Below are positions 8,711 to 17,379 of a stretch of 64,000 nt of DNA, in pieces. Each line of letters begins with the position of its first letter. Position 1 is the first letter of the stretch. The notes below the pieces were generated by a model. That model was not told the DNA's origin and did no database searches. It saw nothing but the letters and a program-made list of their open reading frames with translations. Both the position numbers and the translations under genes were made by a program. The stretch comes from Gammaproteobacteria bacterium (GTDB lineage: Bacteria; Pseudomonadota; Gammaproteobacteria; Pseudomonadales; Porticoccaceae), in the NCBI GenBank assembly GCA_016708925.1, contig JADJET010000011.1, positions 1 to 64,000 of the forward strand. Direction: 5' to 3'.

Positions 8711-9000
8711 CTAGATTCGCTTGAGGTAGCCGTCCGGGGCCACCGTGATTAAAAGCTTGTGCTGAATGCTGGTGTCGATCTCGAACTCGGGATGACTGCG
8801 GAGATATTCCCACACCGCCGTCTTCGGGTTGTCGCCCGGCCCCCAGGGGCGGTCGGGGAACACTTCCGCCGGCATGTCCTCGATGATCGTATCGAACACC
8901 ACACAATAGCTGCCGACGCTGGTCAGCGGTGCATAGGCTTCCAGTTCAGCCAGCACATGCGCGTGGGTGTGGTTGCTGTCCAGGCACACCACCGGGTCTA
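8711..9000 (-). pseudogene. C-terminal fragment of a cephalosporin-hydroxylase-like (CmcI) methyltransferase, copy 1
   Basis: VVCLDSNHTHAHVLAELEAY, SYCVVFDTIIEDMP and RPWGPGDNPKTAV match the C-terminal half of CmcI-family proteins, which act as sugar methyltransferases in O-antigen clusters. The N-terminal half with the SAM loop is missing: the fragment begins exactly at the 3' end of hicA. A second copy at 9568-9950 is clearly homologous at nucleotide level but not identical, so the duplication is not recent. The 97-codon residue is probably non-functional. Confidence 0.75.
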
Positions 9001-9018
9001 TAACTGCCATTAACGGCC

Positions 9019-9243
9019 TCAAAGCAGCTTTTGAAACTGGGCGCTATTCAAGTCACAGTCGCGAAGTATCTTGGCGAGCAACCCCGGCCCGATGGTTTCG
9101 CCTGAATGAACTGGTACGACTGTTGAGCGGCCATCGGGATGGCGAAGAAAATGGTGGCTACCCTTGACGCGGATTACCCCAAACCCAGCCTTTTTCAAGA
9201 TCGACAATAGTTTCTTGCCAGTCAGGCTAGGCAGCGAAATCAT
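9019..9243 (-). CDS. hicA: HicA mRNA interferase toxin
   Basis: A 74-residue double-stranded-RNA-binding-like protein: SLTGKKLLSILKKAGFGVIRVKGSHHFL holds the catalytic-type His and the GSHH motif, followed by VPVHSGETIGPGLL. Length and motif order are those of HicA. The ATG overlaps the hicB stop (ATGA), so the order is hicB-hicA, the less common arrangement. The pair sits between two copies of a CmcI-like fragment. Confidence 0.93.
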   Translation of the reverse strand: MISLPSLTGKKLLSILKKAGFGVIRVKGSHHFLRHPDGRSTVVPVHSGETIGPGLLAKILRDCDLNSAQFQKLL

Positions 9244-9452
9244 ACGGCAACCGAAATGCGTTGAACCCCGATAAAGTCAAGCGGTTCAGGCGGTTCGCCC
9301 TGAACCTCAAGGCAAAGCTCAACCGCTTCGCGAATCCGCGCCATAAGATCATCCAGCGATTTCGCCTGCGTGTGGCAACCGGGCAATGCAGGCACGGAAG
9401 CGATAAAGTACCCTGCGGAATCCTTTTCAACAATGACATCAAATTGCCGCAT
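9240..9452 (-). CDS. hicB: HicB antitoxin
   Basis: From the ATG at 9452 the 70 residues read MRQFDVIVEKDSAGYFIASV, then PALPGCHTQAKSLDDLMARI, then an ELCLE segment. This is the degenerate RNase H-like HicB fold. No extra C-terminal DNA-binding domain is present, so this is the short HicB type. A longer in-frame upstream reading (to 9593) has no family similarity. It is translationally coupled to hicA. Confidence 0.93.
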   Translation of the reverse strand: MRQFDVIVEKDSAGYFIASVPALPGCHTQAKSLDDLMARIREAVELCLEVQGEPPEPLDFIGVQRISVAV

Positions 9453-9567
9453 CGTAGTGGCCTCCAGGTTGCGATTGTAGGCGTTTGCGAATGCTGGCGC
9501 GGCCCTATTCATGGCGCCGATGGCGTGTGCCCATGGGCGCGCCTGTTGCAGCCACGGCAGCGCCATT

Positions 9568-9950
9568 CTACCCAACCCGCTGCAAATACCCATCGGGCGC
9601 CACGGTGATCAGCAGCTTGTGCTGGATGCGCCTGTCGATCTCGAATTCCGGGTGTGTCTTGAGATATTCCCACACTGCCGTCTTCGGGTTGTCGCCCGGC
9701 CCCCAGGGGCGGTCGGGGAACATTTCGGCGGGCATGTCCTCGATCAGCGTGTCGAACACCACGCAATAGCTGCCTACGCTGGTCAGCGGGGCATAGGCTT
9801 CCAGCTCAGCCAGCACATGCGCGTGGGTGTGGTTGCTGTCAAGGCACACCAGCACGCGCGAATGGTTGGTGGCCACGGCCTGCACCTGCGCGATGACCTC
9901 CGGCGCGATACTGGAACCCTCAATCATCTGGATGCGCGAAGCCCATCGGT
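9568..9950 (-). pseudogene. C-terminal fragment of a CmcI-like methyltransferase, copy 2
   Basis: It reads RIQMIEGSSIAPEVIAQVQ, then VLVCLDSNHTHAHVL and the same RPWGPGDNPKTAV block as copy 1. It keeps about 25 more residues than copy 1 on the N-terminal side. Upstream, a shifted frame gives the expected H-P-M-like residues before ASRIQ, then homology ends. The SAM-binding half is not found in the next kilobase, so the gene is truncated as well as indel-damaged. Confidence 0.72.
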
Positions 9951-10063
9951 GTCTTCATGTTTGTTATCGCCGCGCGGTTGTGCGCCCGGATGGATATCGT
10001 TATTGTGCACCTTGCGCCGCGATTCTCTGGGGTTGAAGTCTGTAAAACGCTCGGATCGTCACT

Positions 10064-10945
10064 TCACGTGTCCAGTTGGGCGAGCATCGAGGCTTCAATT
10101 TCAGCGAGCCGCCGTGGGCGATACCGGTTTTTCGATGATGGGGTCGGGCTGGATTTGCCAGATGAGTTCTTTCTACGTATTGCATCGTCTCCGGAGAATT
10201 GGTGCCGGCCGTCCATCCATAGTGCCAACCACCTGACGATAATCTCTCTAACCACGCTCATGATAAACATGAAGTGTGGTCGCGCGAGACTTTTGATGTT
10301 TGCAGCACCTCGCGGAAACTCATAACATCGCCGGATCCATTTATAAAATCTCTCAAGAAATCGTACTGGAACAAATATATTCGATGCCAGAGCGTCGCAA
10401 TTTGCCACCAAGTCCAGGCCGGAGACGTAGGAGGAATAAATTTCCGTGGAGCTGAGGTAAGGTCTAAAGCAGTGGTCATATTCAAACAAGTCATGATTAA
10501 GATAGCGGGCTGCACCATGCCCCGTGACATAGACGTCGCCATGCAGTTTCCGTACAATCGACAGCACTCGCTCACTGCTGACTCCTGAGATATCCAAGGC
10601 GCCAATATCAACAAAACGGGTATCTTTATCCAGCCCGAAATAATTGATTAAAGCATTCAGCGATGCGCACGCTAATGCGCCTAAATTGGGGTATTCTGAA
10701 GCGTAGACCATCGCAGCCAGTTGTAGCGCGTCTTCTGCATATGGTGCCCCGGAAAAACTAGATTTAAGTAAGCTAAGGTGAATATCACGCCATTGCGCGT
10801 GCGGGGCTACCCGTACTTTGTTGATACGCTGTCCCAAATGGAAATTGACTAACGGCACCGTCATCCAACGCATGCCTTGCGGAGTTTTGATCTGAACTCT
10901 GACTGCCTTGGAAAACTGAACATCGTCGTAATGCTCACGAATAAA
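10064..10945 (-). CDS. WbqC family protein (N-terminus missing)
   Basis: DDVQFSKAVRVQIKTPQG and then MRWMTVPLVNFHLGQRINKV match the early part of WbqC proteins, and DVYVTGHGAARYLNHDLFE is their signature near the end. The expected first 25-30 residues (MQPYFFPY-type) are not found upstream of 10945. Immediately upstream lies a GNAT fragment. WbqC proteins sit in O-antigen clusters, often beside aminotransferases; their reaction is not well defined. The C-terminal extension after the YDHCFRPY block is longer than usual. Confidence 0.72.
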   Translation of the reverse strand, partial: FIREHYDDVQFSKAVRVQIKTPQGMRWMTVPLVNFHLGQRINKVRVAPHAQWRDIHLSLLKSSFSGAPYAEDALQLAAMVYASEYPNLGALACASLNALINYFGLDKDTRFVDIGALDISGVSSERVLSIVRKLHGDVYVTGHGAARYLNHDLFEYDHCFRPYLSSTEIYSSYVSGLDLVANCDALASNIFVPVRFLERFYKWIRRCYEFPRGAANIKSLARPHFMFIMSVVREIIVRWLALWMDGRHQFSGDDAIRRKNSSGKSSPTPSSKNRYRPRRLAEIEASMLAQLDT

Positions 10946-10955
10946 CCGCCTGTTA

Positions 10956-11330
10956 TCACGCCCTTACCCGCAGACTGAGTTTTCGACAATTCCAAATATC
11001 ACGGAGATACGCGCTAACCAGATGCAACGACTCGCTTCCAATGCCACGCCTTTGTGACTCGCGTATCAAGCAGATGCCCAGTTCAGCGCGGCGATCAATT
11101 AAATCCATGTCGGTAATCTGTAAAAATCCAAGCGTCGCATCGGTCGCACGATCCGCGACGATAAAGAACAAACAATCGTTTCGCCGAGCGGCTCCCGCCA
11201 ATTCCGCACCTGTTCCGCTGAGTTGCCGCGGGCGGGTGAAACTGTGCCTGCAAGGCTATATCGTTGCGCAGGTCGACCAGGGTCGGCAGGTCATTTTTTG
11301 GCCCCCCCCGGCACCGTGCGCCACCCCAAC
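10956..11330 (-). pseudogene. GNAT-type acetyltransferase, broken
   Basis: LGFLQITDMDLIDRRAELGI, then IRESQRRGIGSESLHLVSAY, is the GNAT acetyl-CoA-binding region (R-x-x-G-I-G type). An upstream piece in another frame, PTLVDLRNDIALQAQF, looks like the N-terminal part. The C-terminus ends abruptly at KLSLRVRA, where the WbqC region begins. The upstream end runs into low-quality sequence at 11280. It is probably a sugar-amine acetyltransferase, but incomplete. Confidence 0.6.
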
Positions 11331-11500
11331 TTGTAGATCACGTTCCCTTGTGACCAGCTTGGTTGGCAACAATTTTACACACACGAGCAGGGCGGGGAAA
11401 AGGGGGGGGGGGGAGGGAAGGTTGCGGGAAGGGGGGGGGGGGTGTTTTTTTCTTAAAAAAAAAAAAAAAAAAAACCACCCCACCCCGGTTTTCTTCTCTT
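11280..11500. other. Low-quality homopolymer stretch
   Basis: Runs of 10 or more G and 18 or more A around 11400-11475 and C-runs at 11303 interrupt the reading frames on both sides. Real coding DNA resumes immediately outside. I treat this as a sequencing or assembly artefact and annotate no gene in it. Confidence 0.75.
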
Positions 11501-11509
11501 GTTGGTAAG

Positions 11510-12355
11510 GACTCGCATCCAGAAAACATATTATCCGCTCAGGAATAACTAATACGCTAGCAATATATGTTCCATAGAAGCCCGAACCATAAATGGCGGC
11601 GGGCTCGTTCAGGTGAGTGTGCTCTACGTTTTGAATATTGTCGTTCAAATTTGTCCAGTAGTCCGCCAGCTGCACCGAGCGTGCCAGAGTAGCTTTAACA
11701 TCAGGACAAGTAGAAGCCATACCAGTTTTTCGCGCGGTGAAAACAAGCGCCCCGCGATGAGCCTCAACATCAATTTGGATATCGCGAAAATCGGCGGTGC
11801 GCAAGAGGGTGTACAGCGAAGCCGCTGTAAAGTGGTTGACGTGATCGATAACGACGAAGTCAGCTACATTACCGAAGGTGTCCGGAACAATGCCGTAAAA
11901 ATGCCGTCGTCCTTGAGCAGCTTGGCAATGTTCTGCACAGTCTTTATGGGTTCTGAGATATGTTCCAAAGCGAAAAAAGAAGTCACAACATCAAAATACC
12001 CATGCCAGAATGCGGGAGTGTGATGTATGGCGTAACGTTGAGGTTCCAGAAAACGGAGCCAGTGATCTTCGTACATTGTACTAACATCAAAAAGGTGCAT
12101 TTCCACGTCGCTGCGGAAGTCCAGCAGACGCTTTGGTGTAGAGGCCTTCGCACATCCATAATCCAGCAATCTTGTTCCCGGTGGAAAATCCAGCTTGTTT
12201 AGCAAGGTGGCGACTTGGTGATCGGTGCGGTAGATGATACGGTCATCATAGACTTCATAAATCTGGTCCTCATCATCCTGGCTCAACAATATCCGATAGT
12301 CTGACTCATAGTATGCCGCTGTATCTGGCAATGCGTCTCCGCCAGTGGCACACAT
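11510..12355 (-). CDS. Sugar C-methyltransferase-like SAM methyltransferase (frameshift, both ends in poor sequence)
   Basis: The first frame (from 12355) reads AAYYESDYRILLSQDDEDQI, then TRLLDYGCAKASTPKRLL (motif I), FFALEHISEPIKTVQNI and LLKDDGIFTALF. After an indel near 11865 the protein continues with VIDHVNHFTAASLYTLL and ends with AAIYGSGFYGTYIASVL. That last part is the Rossmann-like C-terminal domain of Methyltransf_13/14 C-methyltransferases. The N-terminal zinc-binding part and the extreme C-terminus fall in the artefact regions. The substrate is likely an NDP-keto-sugar. Confidence 0.7.
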
Positions 12356-12359
12356 GGGT

Positions 12360-12890
12360 CAGGAACCAACCCCCAAGGCCCCCGGCCCCCCAGACCCCAG
12401 GGGAGGGGGGGGGTGGTTTGGTTCGGGTTTTCAGAAACCGGCGGCCCCAGAGAGAGTTTAACAAACACTGCGGCGGGGGGTTGCTCCCCCTTTTCCCCCA
12501 TATAGTTCGGGGGGGAACTTCCCGAAACCCCCCCCGCGGGCGCCCCCCTTTTTCCCCCCCCGGGGGCCGGGGGGGGGGGGGGGAAATAAAGGAATTTCTG
12601 GACTCCCGCGGGGAACGGGGGCGGGGGCCACACCCCTTTTCGGGGTATTCCAGGAAGAGAGTTGGGTATTCCGGGGCCCCGGGGGTTTTTGGAGGGGGGG
12701 GCTGGGGGGGGGTATTTGCCCCTTTTCCGACCCCCCCGGGGGGGGGGGGGGCGCCGGGGCCGCCGGCCGGGGGCGAGCCGCCCCGGCCCGGGGCCCGGGG
12801 CCGGGGGGGGGGGGGGGGAAAAACAGGCCGCCGGGGGGCCTCCCCGGAACCCCCCCCCGGGGGGGTTTTTCCTTTGATTCCAAGCGCGTA
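12360..12890. other. Low-quality G/C homopolymer stretch
   Basis: More than 500 bp is dominated by runs of 5-14 consecutive G or C, on both strands, with glycine/proline-only translations. It separates the 5' end of the methyltransferase from the 3' end of a PhyH gene. Nothing here can be read as real sequence. Confidence 0.8.
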
Positions 12891-13500
12891 AGCGCCCGAC
12901 CGACCGGCGCTTTCTGGATCAACAGAGCGAACTGGTAAAGGGCCTTCCTTTTGCGAACCAGGACAGAACACAACTGGTCCAAGTTCTTTGGTTATTGGCA
13001 TCAACGGGCTCCAGAACACTAGACCATCAATACTACGCAACTGGGCAGGATATTCCTGATGCCACATGGCGCGAAATTTGTCTTCGAAGGGGTTATCGAT
13101 CCTGATACCGTAACCACCAGCAGCCACGCCGGGCAAAGCCAATTCGCGCAATTGAAAAAAAACCCCTCCCCCCCCCCCGGGCCCCCCCCCCCCCCCAAAA
13201 AAAGGGTGGTTTTAGCCACCGCCCCCCCAGCCATGCGGGTGAGCCACGCTGTGGGGGAAAGGGGGGGGTTTTTGGACCGGCCACCCCGGCCCCCCGCGAG
13301 GGGGGTTGCCTGGGTTGTGCCGTCCTTGATAAAAAAAAAACAGATGAAGTAAAGGGCGGGCGGTTATCAGCGATTCCATTTTTTAGCATCACTTGCCCGA
13401 TAACATCGTAAATACCGTGTTGAACAGGCAAGATGTCTTCGTCTTGATAAAAATCTCGTATAACCAGCACGCCATCTTCGAAATTTCATAACCTAACGTT
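12890..13500 (-). pseudogene. Phytanoyl-CoA dioxygenase (PhyH) family protein, interrupted by poor sequence
   Basis: The N-terminal part reads VLVIRDFYQDEDILPVQHGI (13410-13480). After a junk block the protein continues GIRIDNPFEDKFRAMWHQEY, with the His of the Fe(II) site in HQEY, then GLVFWSPLMPITKELGPVVF and FCPGSQKEG. The second Fe-binding His normally found after GSHK is Gln here (GSQK), which may be a base error. PhyH proteins in sugar clusters are presumed 2-oxoglutarate-dependent oxygenases. It cannot be called complete or dead on this sequence. Confidence 0.65.
13155..13345. other. Low-quality homopolymer stretch inside the PhyH gene
   Basis: C-runs at 13165-13200, G-runs at 13250-13270 and an A-run at 13331 break the PhyH frame. 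The flanking translations belong to one protein, so the block replaces real coding sequence. Confidence 0.75.
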
Positions 13501-13537
13501 CGATTGCGCCAAAACCACATAAACCGAACAAACCCCC

Positions 13538-14605
13538 CTAGTTCCGTCCGATAATGTCGTGGTACGAAGGCAGGTTGATCGCGCGCGCCGGGATATCCTG
13601 TGCGACCACATTGCCGGGTACTGGCTTGAACATCGGCAGGCTGGACAGCGGATGAAAAAACACCCGCGCGTCGATATTGTCGGCAGCAAACGCGGATTGA
13701 AGCGCTTTGCCGGTGATGCCGAGCGCGCGGTCAAACACTGCGGTGGGCATCCAGGCGCCGTTGATGGTGTCGGGCGGCTCCGGGTTCAGGGTGACGCCGG
13801 GGAGTTTTTCCAGTTCCCCCTTGTAGTAAGCGAGGATTTCGCGTTTGCGGCTGACCAGTTCCTCGATGCGTTCCAGTTGTGCGCAGCCGATCGCCGCCTG
13901 GATGTTGGACATCTTGTATTTGAAGCCGACCATGTCAGGCCAGAACTGCCTGGTTTGCCGGCGCGTGCGGCCATGGTTGCTCAAGGTCAACACGTGCTCA
14001 TAAAGCGCAGCGTCGTTGGTGACGAACAGGCCGCCTTCGCCGGTGGTGAGGGTTTTGGTGCCGTGAAAGGAAAAGGCGCCGAACTTGCCCAGCGATCCGG
14101 CGCGCTTGCCGTGGAACACGGAGCCGATGGCTTCGGCGGCATCTTCGATGATGGGGATGCCATGCTTTGCGCCGATGGCCAGCAGTTTGTCCATGGCGCA
14201 CAAATTGCCGTAAAGGTGCACGGCAAGGATGGCCTTGGTATGCGGTGTGATGGCGTGTTCCACCTGCGCCGGGTCCAGGCACCAGGAGTCGGGCAGGATG
14301 TCCACGAACACCGGCGTTGCGCCCAGGTGGACGATGGGCGCGGCGCTGGCGATCCAGTTGGTGTCGGCGAGGATGACTTCGTCGCCGGGGCCGATGCCCA
14401 GCGCGGCCATGCCCATGTGCAGCGCGCCGGTGCAACTGGAGGTGGCGATGGCGTATTGCACGCCAAGATGCGCTTTGAAGGCTTCTTCAAAACGCACGAT
14501 GTAGTCGTAGCACCTGTTGCCCCAGCCATTTGCGGCGGCATCCGTGGCGTACTCGATTTCGAGTGCGGTGATGGACGGCTTGGTGTAGTGGATGCGCGGG
14601 TTCAT
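13538..14605 (-). CDS. DegT/DnrJ/EryC1/StrS family PLP-dependent sugar aminotransferase
   Basis: A 355-residue protein starting MNPRIHYTKPSITALEIEYA. It has the cofactor-binding ATSSCTGALHMGMAALG, the VFVDILPDSWCLDP strand, the IPIIEDAAEAIG motif with the ring-stacking Asp, and the PLP lysine in SFHGTKTLTTGEGG. It resembles perosamine/amino-deoxyhexose synthases that transaminate NDP-4-keto sugars. The C-terminus NLPSYHD is followed by only five residues, about 15-20 fewer than usual, so an indel near 13555 may have cut the tail. The keto substrate could come from the CDP-sugar operon at 17.4-19.2 kb. Confidence 0.9.
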   Translation of the reverse strand: MNPRIHYTKPSITALEIEYATDAAANGWGNRCYDYIVRFEEAFKAHLGVQYAIATSSCTGALHMGMAALGIGPGDEVILADTNWIASAAPIVHLGATPVFVDILPDSWCLDPAQVEHAITPHTKAILAVHLYGNLCAMDKLLAIGAKHGIPIIEDAAEAIGSVFHGKRAGSLGKFGAFSFHGTKTLTTGEGGLFVTNDAALYEHVLTLSNHGRTRRQTRQFWPDMVGFKYKMSNIQAAIGCAQLERIEELVSRKREILAYYKGELEKLPGVTLNPEPPDTINGAWMPTAVFDRALGITGKALQSAFAADNIDARVFFHPLSSLPMFKPVPGNVVAQDIPARAINLPSYHDIIGRN

Positions 14606-14669
14606 CGGCTGCCGTTCACTTTGTAAATGCGACAAGTCGGCGCTGGTGATACGGCGCGGACTTGCGGCA

Positions 14670-15149
14670 TCACGTCGCCCCCGCTTTTTTTGCATAAGCC
14701 GCCATGCGACACTGTGTCTCGGTCAGTACATGAACGCCCTGCAAGGCCTGTTGCAGGGCGTCCAGAAGGTCATCTGCCGATTCCATGTATTCGTGCACCA
14801 GCCGGTTTCTGAGTTCACGAAGTTCGACCCAGGCTTGGGTCGATTCGATCCAGCCCAATTTTTCTGCGCGCAACAGGTTGTCGAGTTGCGTGCCGGTTTT
14901 CTCAAGGCCAAGGCGCAAGATTGCGGGCAGGAGTTTGTCGCCCAGGGTGTCTTGCAGGCGTCCATACCGCGAGACGAATGCGTCCAGCATTTCACTGTGC
15001 TCATCGTTGTTTTCAAGCGATTCGACCCAGGATCGGTCAATGTTCATGGTCCGCAGCCGAGCTGCCGTCCGCCCAAGATAACGCGCCTCTTTTGCCGTGA
15101 CCCGGATGAGTTGCCCCGCAATGTACCGGCCGTCTTGCGCCGTGGTCAT
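14670..15149 (-). CDS. HEPN-domain toxin of an MNT/HEPN pair (copy 1)
   Basis: A 159-residue all-helical protein with RNRLVHEY, the R-x4-H-x-Y HEPN RNase motif, near residue 118, preceded by YGRLQDTLGDKLLP, a signature shared with the copies at 19595 and 20790. The ATG overlaps the stop of the upstream nucleotidyltransferase by 4 bp. In the studied HepT/MntA pairs the tyrosine of this motif is AMPylated by the nucleotidyltransferase; that mechanism is inferred here. The sequence is longer than DUF86 HepT and belongs to a different HEPN subfamily. Confidence 0.85.
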   Translation of the reverse strand: MTTAQDGRYIAGQLIRVTAKEARYLGRTAARLRTMNIDRSWVESLENNDEHSEMLDAFVSRYGRLQDTLGDKLLPAILRLGLEKTGTQLDNLLRAEKLGWIESTQAWVELRELRNRLVHEYMESADDLLDALQQALQGVHVLTETQCRMAAYAKKAGAT

Positions 15150-15445
15150 AAAATAACCCCGTTTTTCAATGCCTGCGCATGGATGGGCAGCAGTGGTTTG
15201 AGTGGATCCTTGATCAACACGTCGACTTTGCGGCCACCCAGCTTGATGTGCAGCCGGGCGGATAGACGGCACTCTGCCTGAATGCGGTGTGCCAGCGGCC
15301 GGCCCGGTTCGATGAGCAAATCGATATCTCCGCCACGTTGTGTGTCATCCACGCGGCTTCCGAACAGGCGCACGACGGCTTCCCCGCCAAGCTGGCTGGC
15401 GACTTCGCGTTTGATGATTTCACGTGTTTTGTCGTCGAGCCGCAT
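15146..15445 (-). CDS. MNT-type nucleotidyltransferase antitoxin (copy 1)
   Basis: A 99-residue minimal nucleotidyltransferase: VVRLFGSRVDDTQRGGDIDL has the G-S and D-x-D catalytic motif, and RKVDVLI supplies the third acidic residue. Starting at 15445 (MRLDDKTREII) gives the family's usual length. It is the first gene of the MNT/HEPN pair, with a 4-bp overlap. A severed N-terminus of another MNT gene lies just upstream. Confidence 0.87.
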   Translation of the reverse strand: MRLDDKTREIIKREVASQLGGEAVVRLFGSRVDDTQRGGDIDLLIEPGRPLAHRIQAECRLSARLHIKLGGRKVDVLIKDPLKPLLPIHAQALKNGVIL

Positions 15446-15449
15446 CTTG

Positions 15450-15584
15450 CTATCCCGCTGTCTGGTTTGGCCGCGCCCGGCTGCCAAACAGGATCGCGCC
15501 GGCCACATCGTACTGGCTGGCGATGCGGTGGATGAACAGGCGGGTGGCCCGCGTGGTATCAGGGTCGAGGTGTGTTGGCTTCAT
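15450..15584 (-). pseudogene. N-terminal fragment of another nucleotidyltransferase
   Basis: The 44 residues from the ATG at 15584 read MKPTHLDPDTTRATRLFIHR, then VAGAILFGSRARP, the strand-turn-GS of an MNT protein, and stop before the D-x-D. The intact MNT gene begins 4 bp further on. This is either a fused remnant of a distinct MNT gene or the scar of a recombination between two MNT genes. Confidence 0.65.
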
Positions 15585-15586
15585 GG

Positions 15587-16834
15587 TTAGCCATCGGTGC
15601 GGTGGTTGCCTAAGGTTACTGCAAGTTGCGGGACGGCGACGACGTATTGGGCATGCCATTCATGGACATAACCATGTTGAGCGCTGACTTCATCGGCAAT
15701 GTTCCAGGGCAGTATCAAAACAAAGTCAGGTTTGTGGAGGCGCAAGGCGCTGGGCGGCAGGATGGGGATGTGGCTGCCGGGCATGAACTTGCCCTGCTTG
15801 GCTGGCGCGGCATCGCAGACAAAGGGCAGCAGGTCGGGCTTGACGCCGGCGTAGTTGAGCAGGGTATTGCCCTTGGCGGCGGCGCCGTAGGCGGCAACTG
15901 TTTTGCCGGCGCGCTTTTGTTCGATCAGGAAATGGAGCAAGTCGTCCTTCACCTTGTCGGCGCGGGCCTGGAAACCCTGGTAGGCCGAGAGTTCCAGCAG
16001 GCCGGCGGCGCGCTCGCTGGCCAGCAGTTCTTCGACAGCGCCCGTGGTTGCTCGCGGGTCGTCGGCGTGGCAGCCGTGAATGCGCAGGCTGCCGCCGTGG
16101 GTGGTCAGTTCCTCCACTTCCAAGACGCGCAGGCCGGCGGCCTCGAAGATGCGGCTCGCGGTGTGCAGCGACAGGTAGGAGAAATGCTCGTGGTAGGCGG
16201 TGTCGAACTGGGTGTGCTCGATCAGCCGCATCAGGTGCGGGAACTCCAGCGTGACTATGCCGCCCGGTTTGAGGGCGGCCTTGAGGCCGCGCGTGAAGTC
16301 GTTGATGTCCGGCACGTGGGCGTAGACGTTGTTGCCGATGATCAGGTCCGCCTGTCTGCCTTGGGCGGCGAGCTGTTTTGCCAACGCCTCGCCGAAGAAT
16401 TCCCGCAGCATCGGTATGCCTAGCTTTTCGGCGGCGGCGGCGGTGCTGGCGGTGGGCTCGATGCCCAGGCACGGGATGCCTGCGGCCACCAGGTGCCGGA
16501 GCAGGTAACCGTCGTTGGCGGCGACTTCGATGACGAAGCTGTCCGGGCCCAGCGCGAGCCGCTCGCGCTGGGCCTCGACGTAGCGCCGGGCGTGCTCCAG
16601 CCAGCCGCTGGAGGTGGACGAGAAATAGGCGTAGTCGGGCCGGAACAGCTCATCGGCGCGGGCGTAGTCTTCGGTCTGCACCAGCCAGCAGTGCGCGCAG
16701 ACGTAAAGCTTGAGCGGGTACCAGGTCTCCGGGGCGTGCAGGTCGTCCGCCGTCAGGTAGGCATTGGAGGGCGGGGCGAAGCCCAGGTCCAGGAACACGT
16801 GCTCCAGCGGCCGGGTGCAGTGGCGGCAGTTCAT
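15587..16834 (-). CDS. NDP-sugar C-methyltransferase (Methyltransf_13/11/14 architecture)
   Basis: A 415-residue protein. The N-terminus has MNCRHCTRPLEHVFLDLG with a C-x2-C and a later CAHCW pair, a zinc-binding domain. SAM motif I is FVIEVAANDGYLLRHLVAAG. The FDTAYHEHFSYLSL block is the active-site signature of C-methyltransferases such as TylC3. The C-terminal domain has VAAYGAAAKGNTLLNYAGV. It is the last gene of the rfb operon, overlapping the upstream epimerase gene by 4 bp. It should add a branch methyl to a CDP-4-keto-deoxyhexose. Confidence 0.93.
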   Translation of the reverse strand: MNCRHCTRPLEHVFLDLGFAPPSNAYLTADDLHAPETWYPLKLYVCAHCWLVQTEDYARADELFRPDYAYFSSTSSGWLEHARRYVEAQRERLALGPDSFVIEVAANDGYLLRHLVAAGIPCLGIEPTASTAAAAEKLGIPMLREFFGEALAKQLAAQGRQADLIIGNNVYAHVPDINDFTRGLKAALKPGGIVTLEFPHLMRLIEHTQFDTAYHEHFSYLSLHTASRIFEAAGLRVLEVEELTTHGGSLRIHGCHADDPRATTGAVEELLASERAAGLLELSAYQGFQARADKVKDDLLHFLIEQKRAGKTVAAYGAAAKGNTLLNYAGVKPDLLPFVCDAAPAKQGKFMPGSHIPILPPSALRLHKPDFVLILPWNIADEVSAQHGYVHEWHAQYVVAVPQLAVTLGNHRTDG

Positions 16835-17379
16835 GGCGCCCGTCCGAACTGGTCGTCGATCAGCGGGTGGCTGCGGTCGCGCGGCGAGAGGTCCATGACC
16901 GGCAGCGGCCAGCGGATGCCGAGCGCCGGGTCGTCGTGGCGGACGCCACCTTCGGCTTCGGGTGTGTAACACGCGGTATGCAGGTAGAGCAGCTCGCTGT
17001 TGGGCGCCAGCACCTGAAAGCCGTGCGCGCAGCCTTCCGGGATCAGCAGCATGCGCTGGTTGTCCGGCGTGAGTTCCTCGGCGTGCCATTGCAGAAAGGT
17101 CGGCGAATCGGCGCGCAGATCGACCGCCACGTCCCACACCCGGCCGCTCAGGCAGCGCACCAGCTTCATCTCCGCGTGCGGCGCGCGCTGAAAGTGCAGG
17201 CCGCGGAGGGCGCCCACGGCGGCGGTGCGGGAGTGGTTGATCTGCACGATGCGCCGCCCATCCAGCACGCCGGCCAGCTCGCGCTCGCAGAACAGGCGGG
17301 CAAAGCTGCCGCGCGGGTCGGTATGGGGGCGGCTGGTGACGACCATCACACCCGGCAGTGGGGTGGGCGTGAGGTTCAT
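16831..17379 (-). CDS. RmlC-like NDP-4-keto-6-deoxyhexose epimerase
   Basis: A 182-residue cupin with DPRGSFARLFCERELA, QINHSRTAAVGALRGLHFQ, and LVRCLSGRVWDVAVDLR, the RmlC fold with the catalytic His in GLHFQ and the Asp in VDLR. IPEGCAHGFQVL is the second signature. Because it lies between a CDP-glucose dehydratase and a C-methyltransferase, the substrate is probably a CDP sugar and not dTDP-glucose; the start overlaps rfbG by 4 bp. It may be a 3- or 5-epimerase. Confidence 0.9.
   Translation of the reverse strand: MNLTPTPLPGVMVVTSRPHTDPRGSFARLFCERELAGVLDGRRIVQINHSRTAAVGALRGLHFQRAPHAEMKLVRCLSGRVWDVAVDLRADSPTFLQWHAEELTPDNQRMLLIPEGCAHGFQVLAPNSELLYLHTACYTPEAEGGVRHDDPALGIRWPLPVMDLSPRDRSHPLIDDQFGRAP

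Noticed and set aside
12306..13151. Proline/glycine-rich open frames on both strands
   Set aside because: They exist only because of G/C homopolymer junk; only the PhyH part from 12890 on is real.
13559..14626. Long plus-strand open frame (355 codons)
   Set aside because: It is the antisense shadow of the DegT aminotransferase gene, which has all family motifs; the antisense translation has none.
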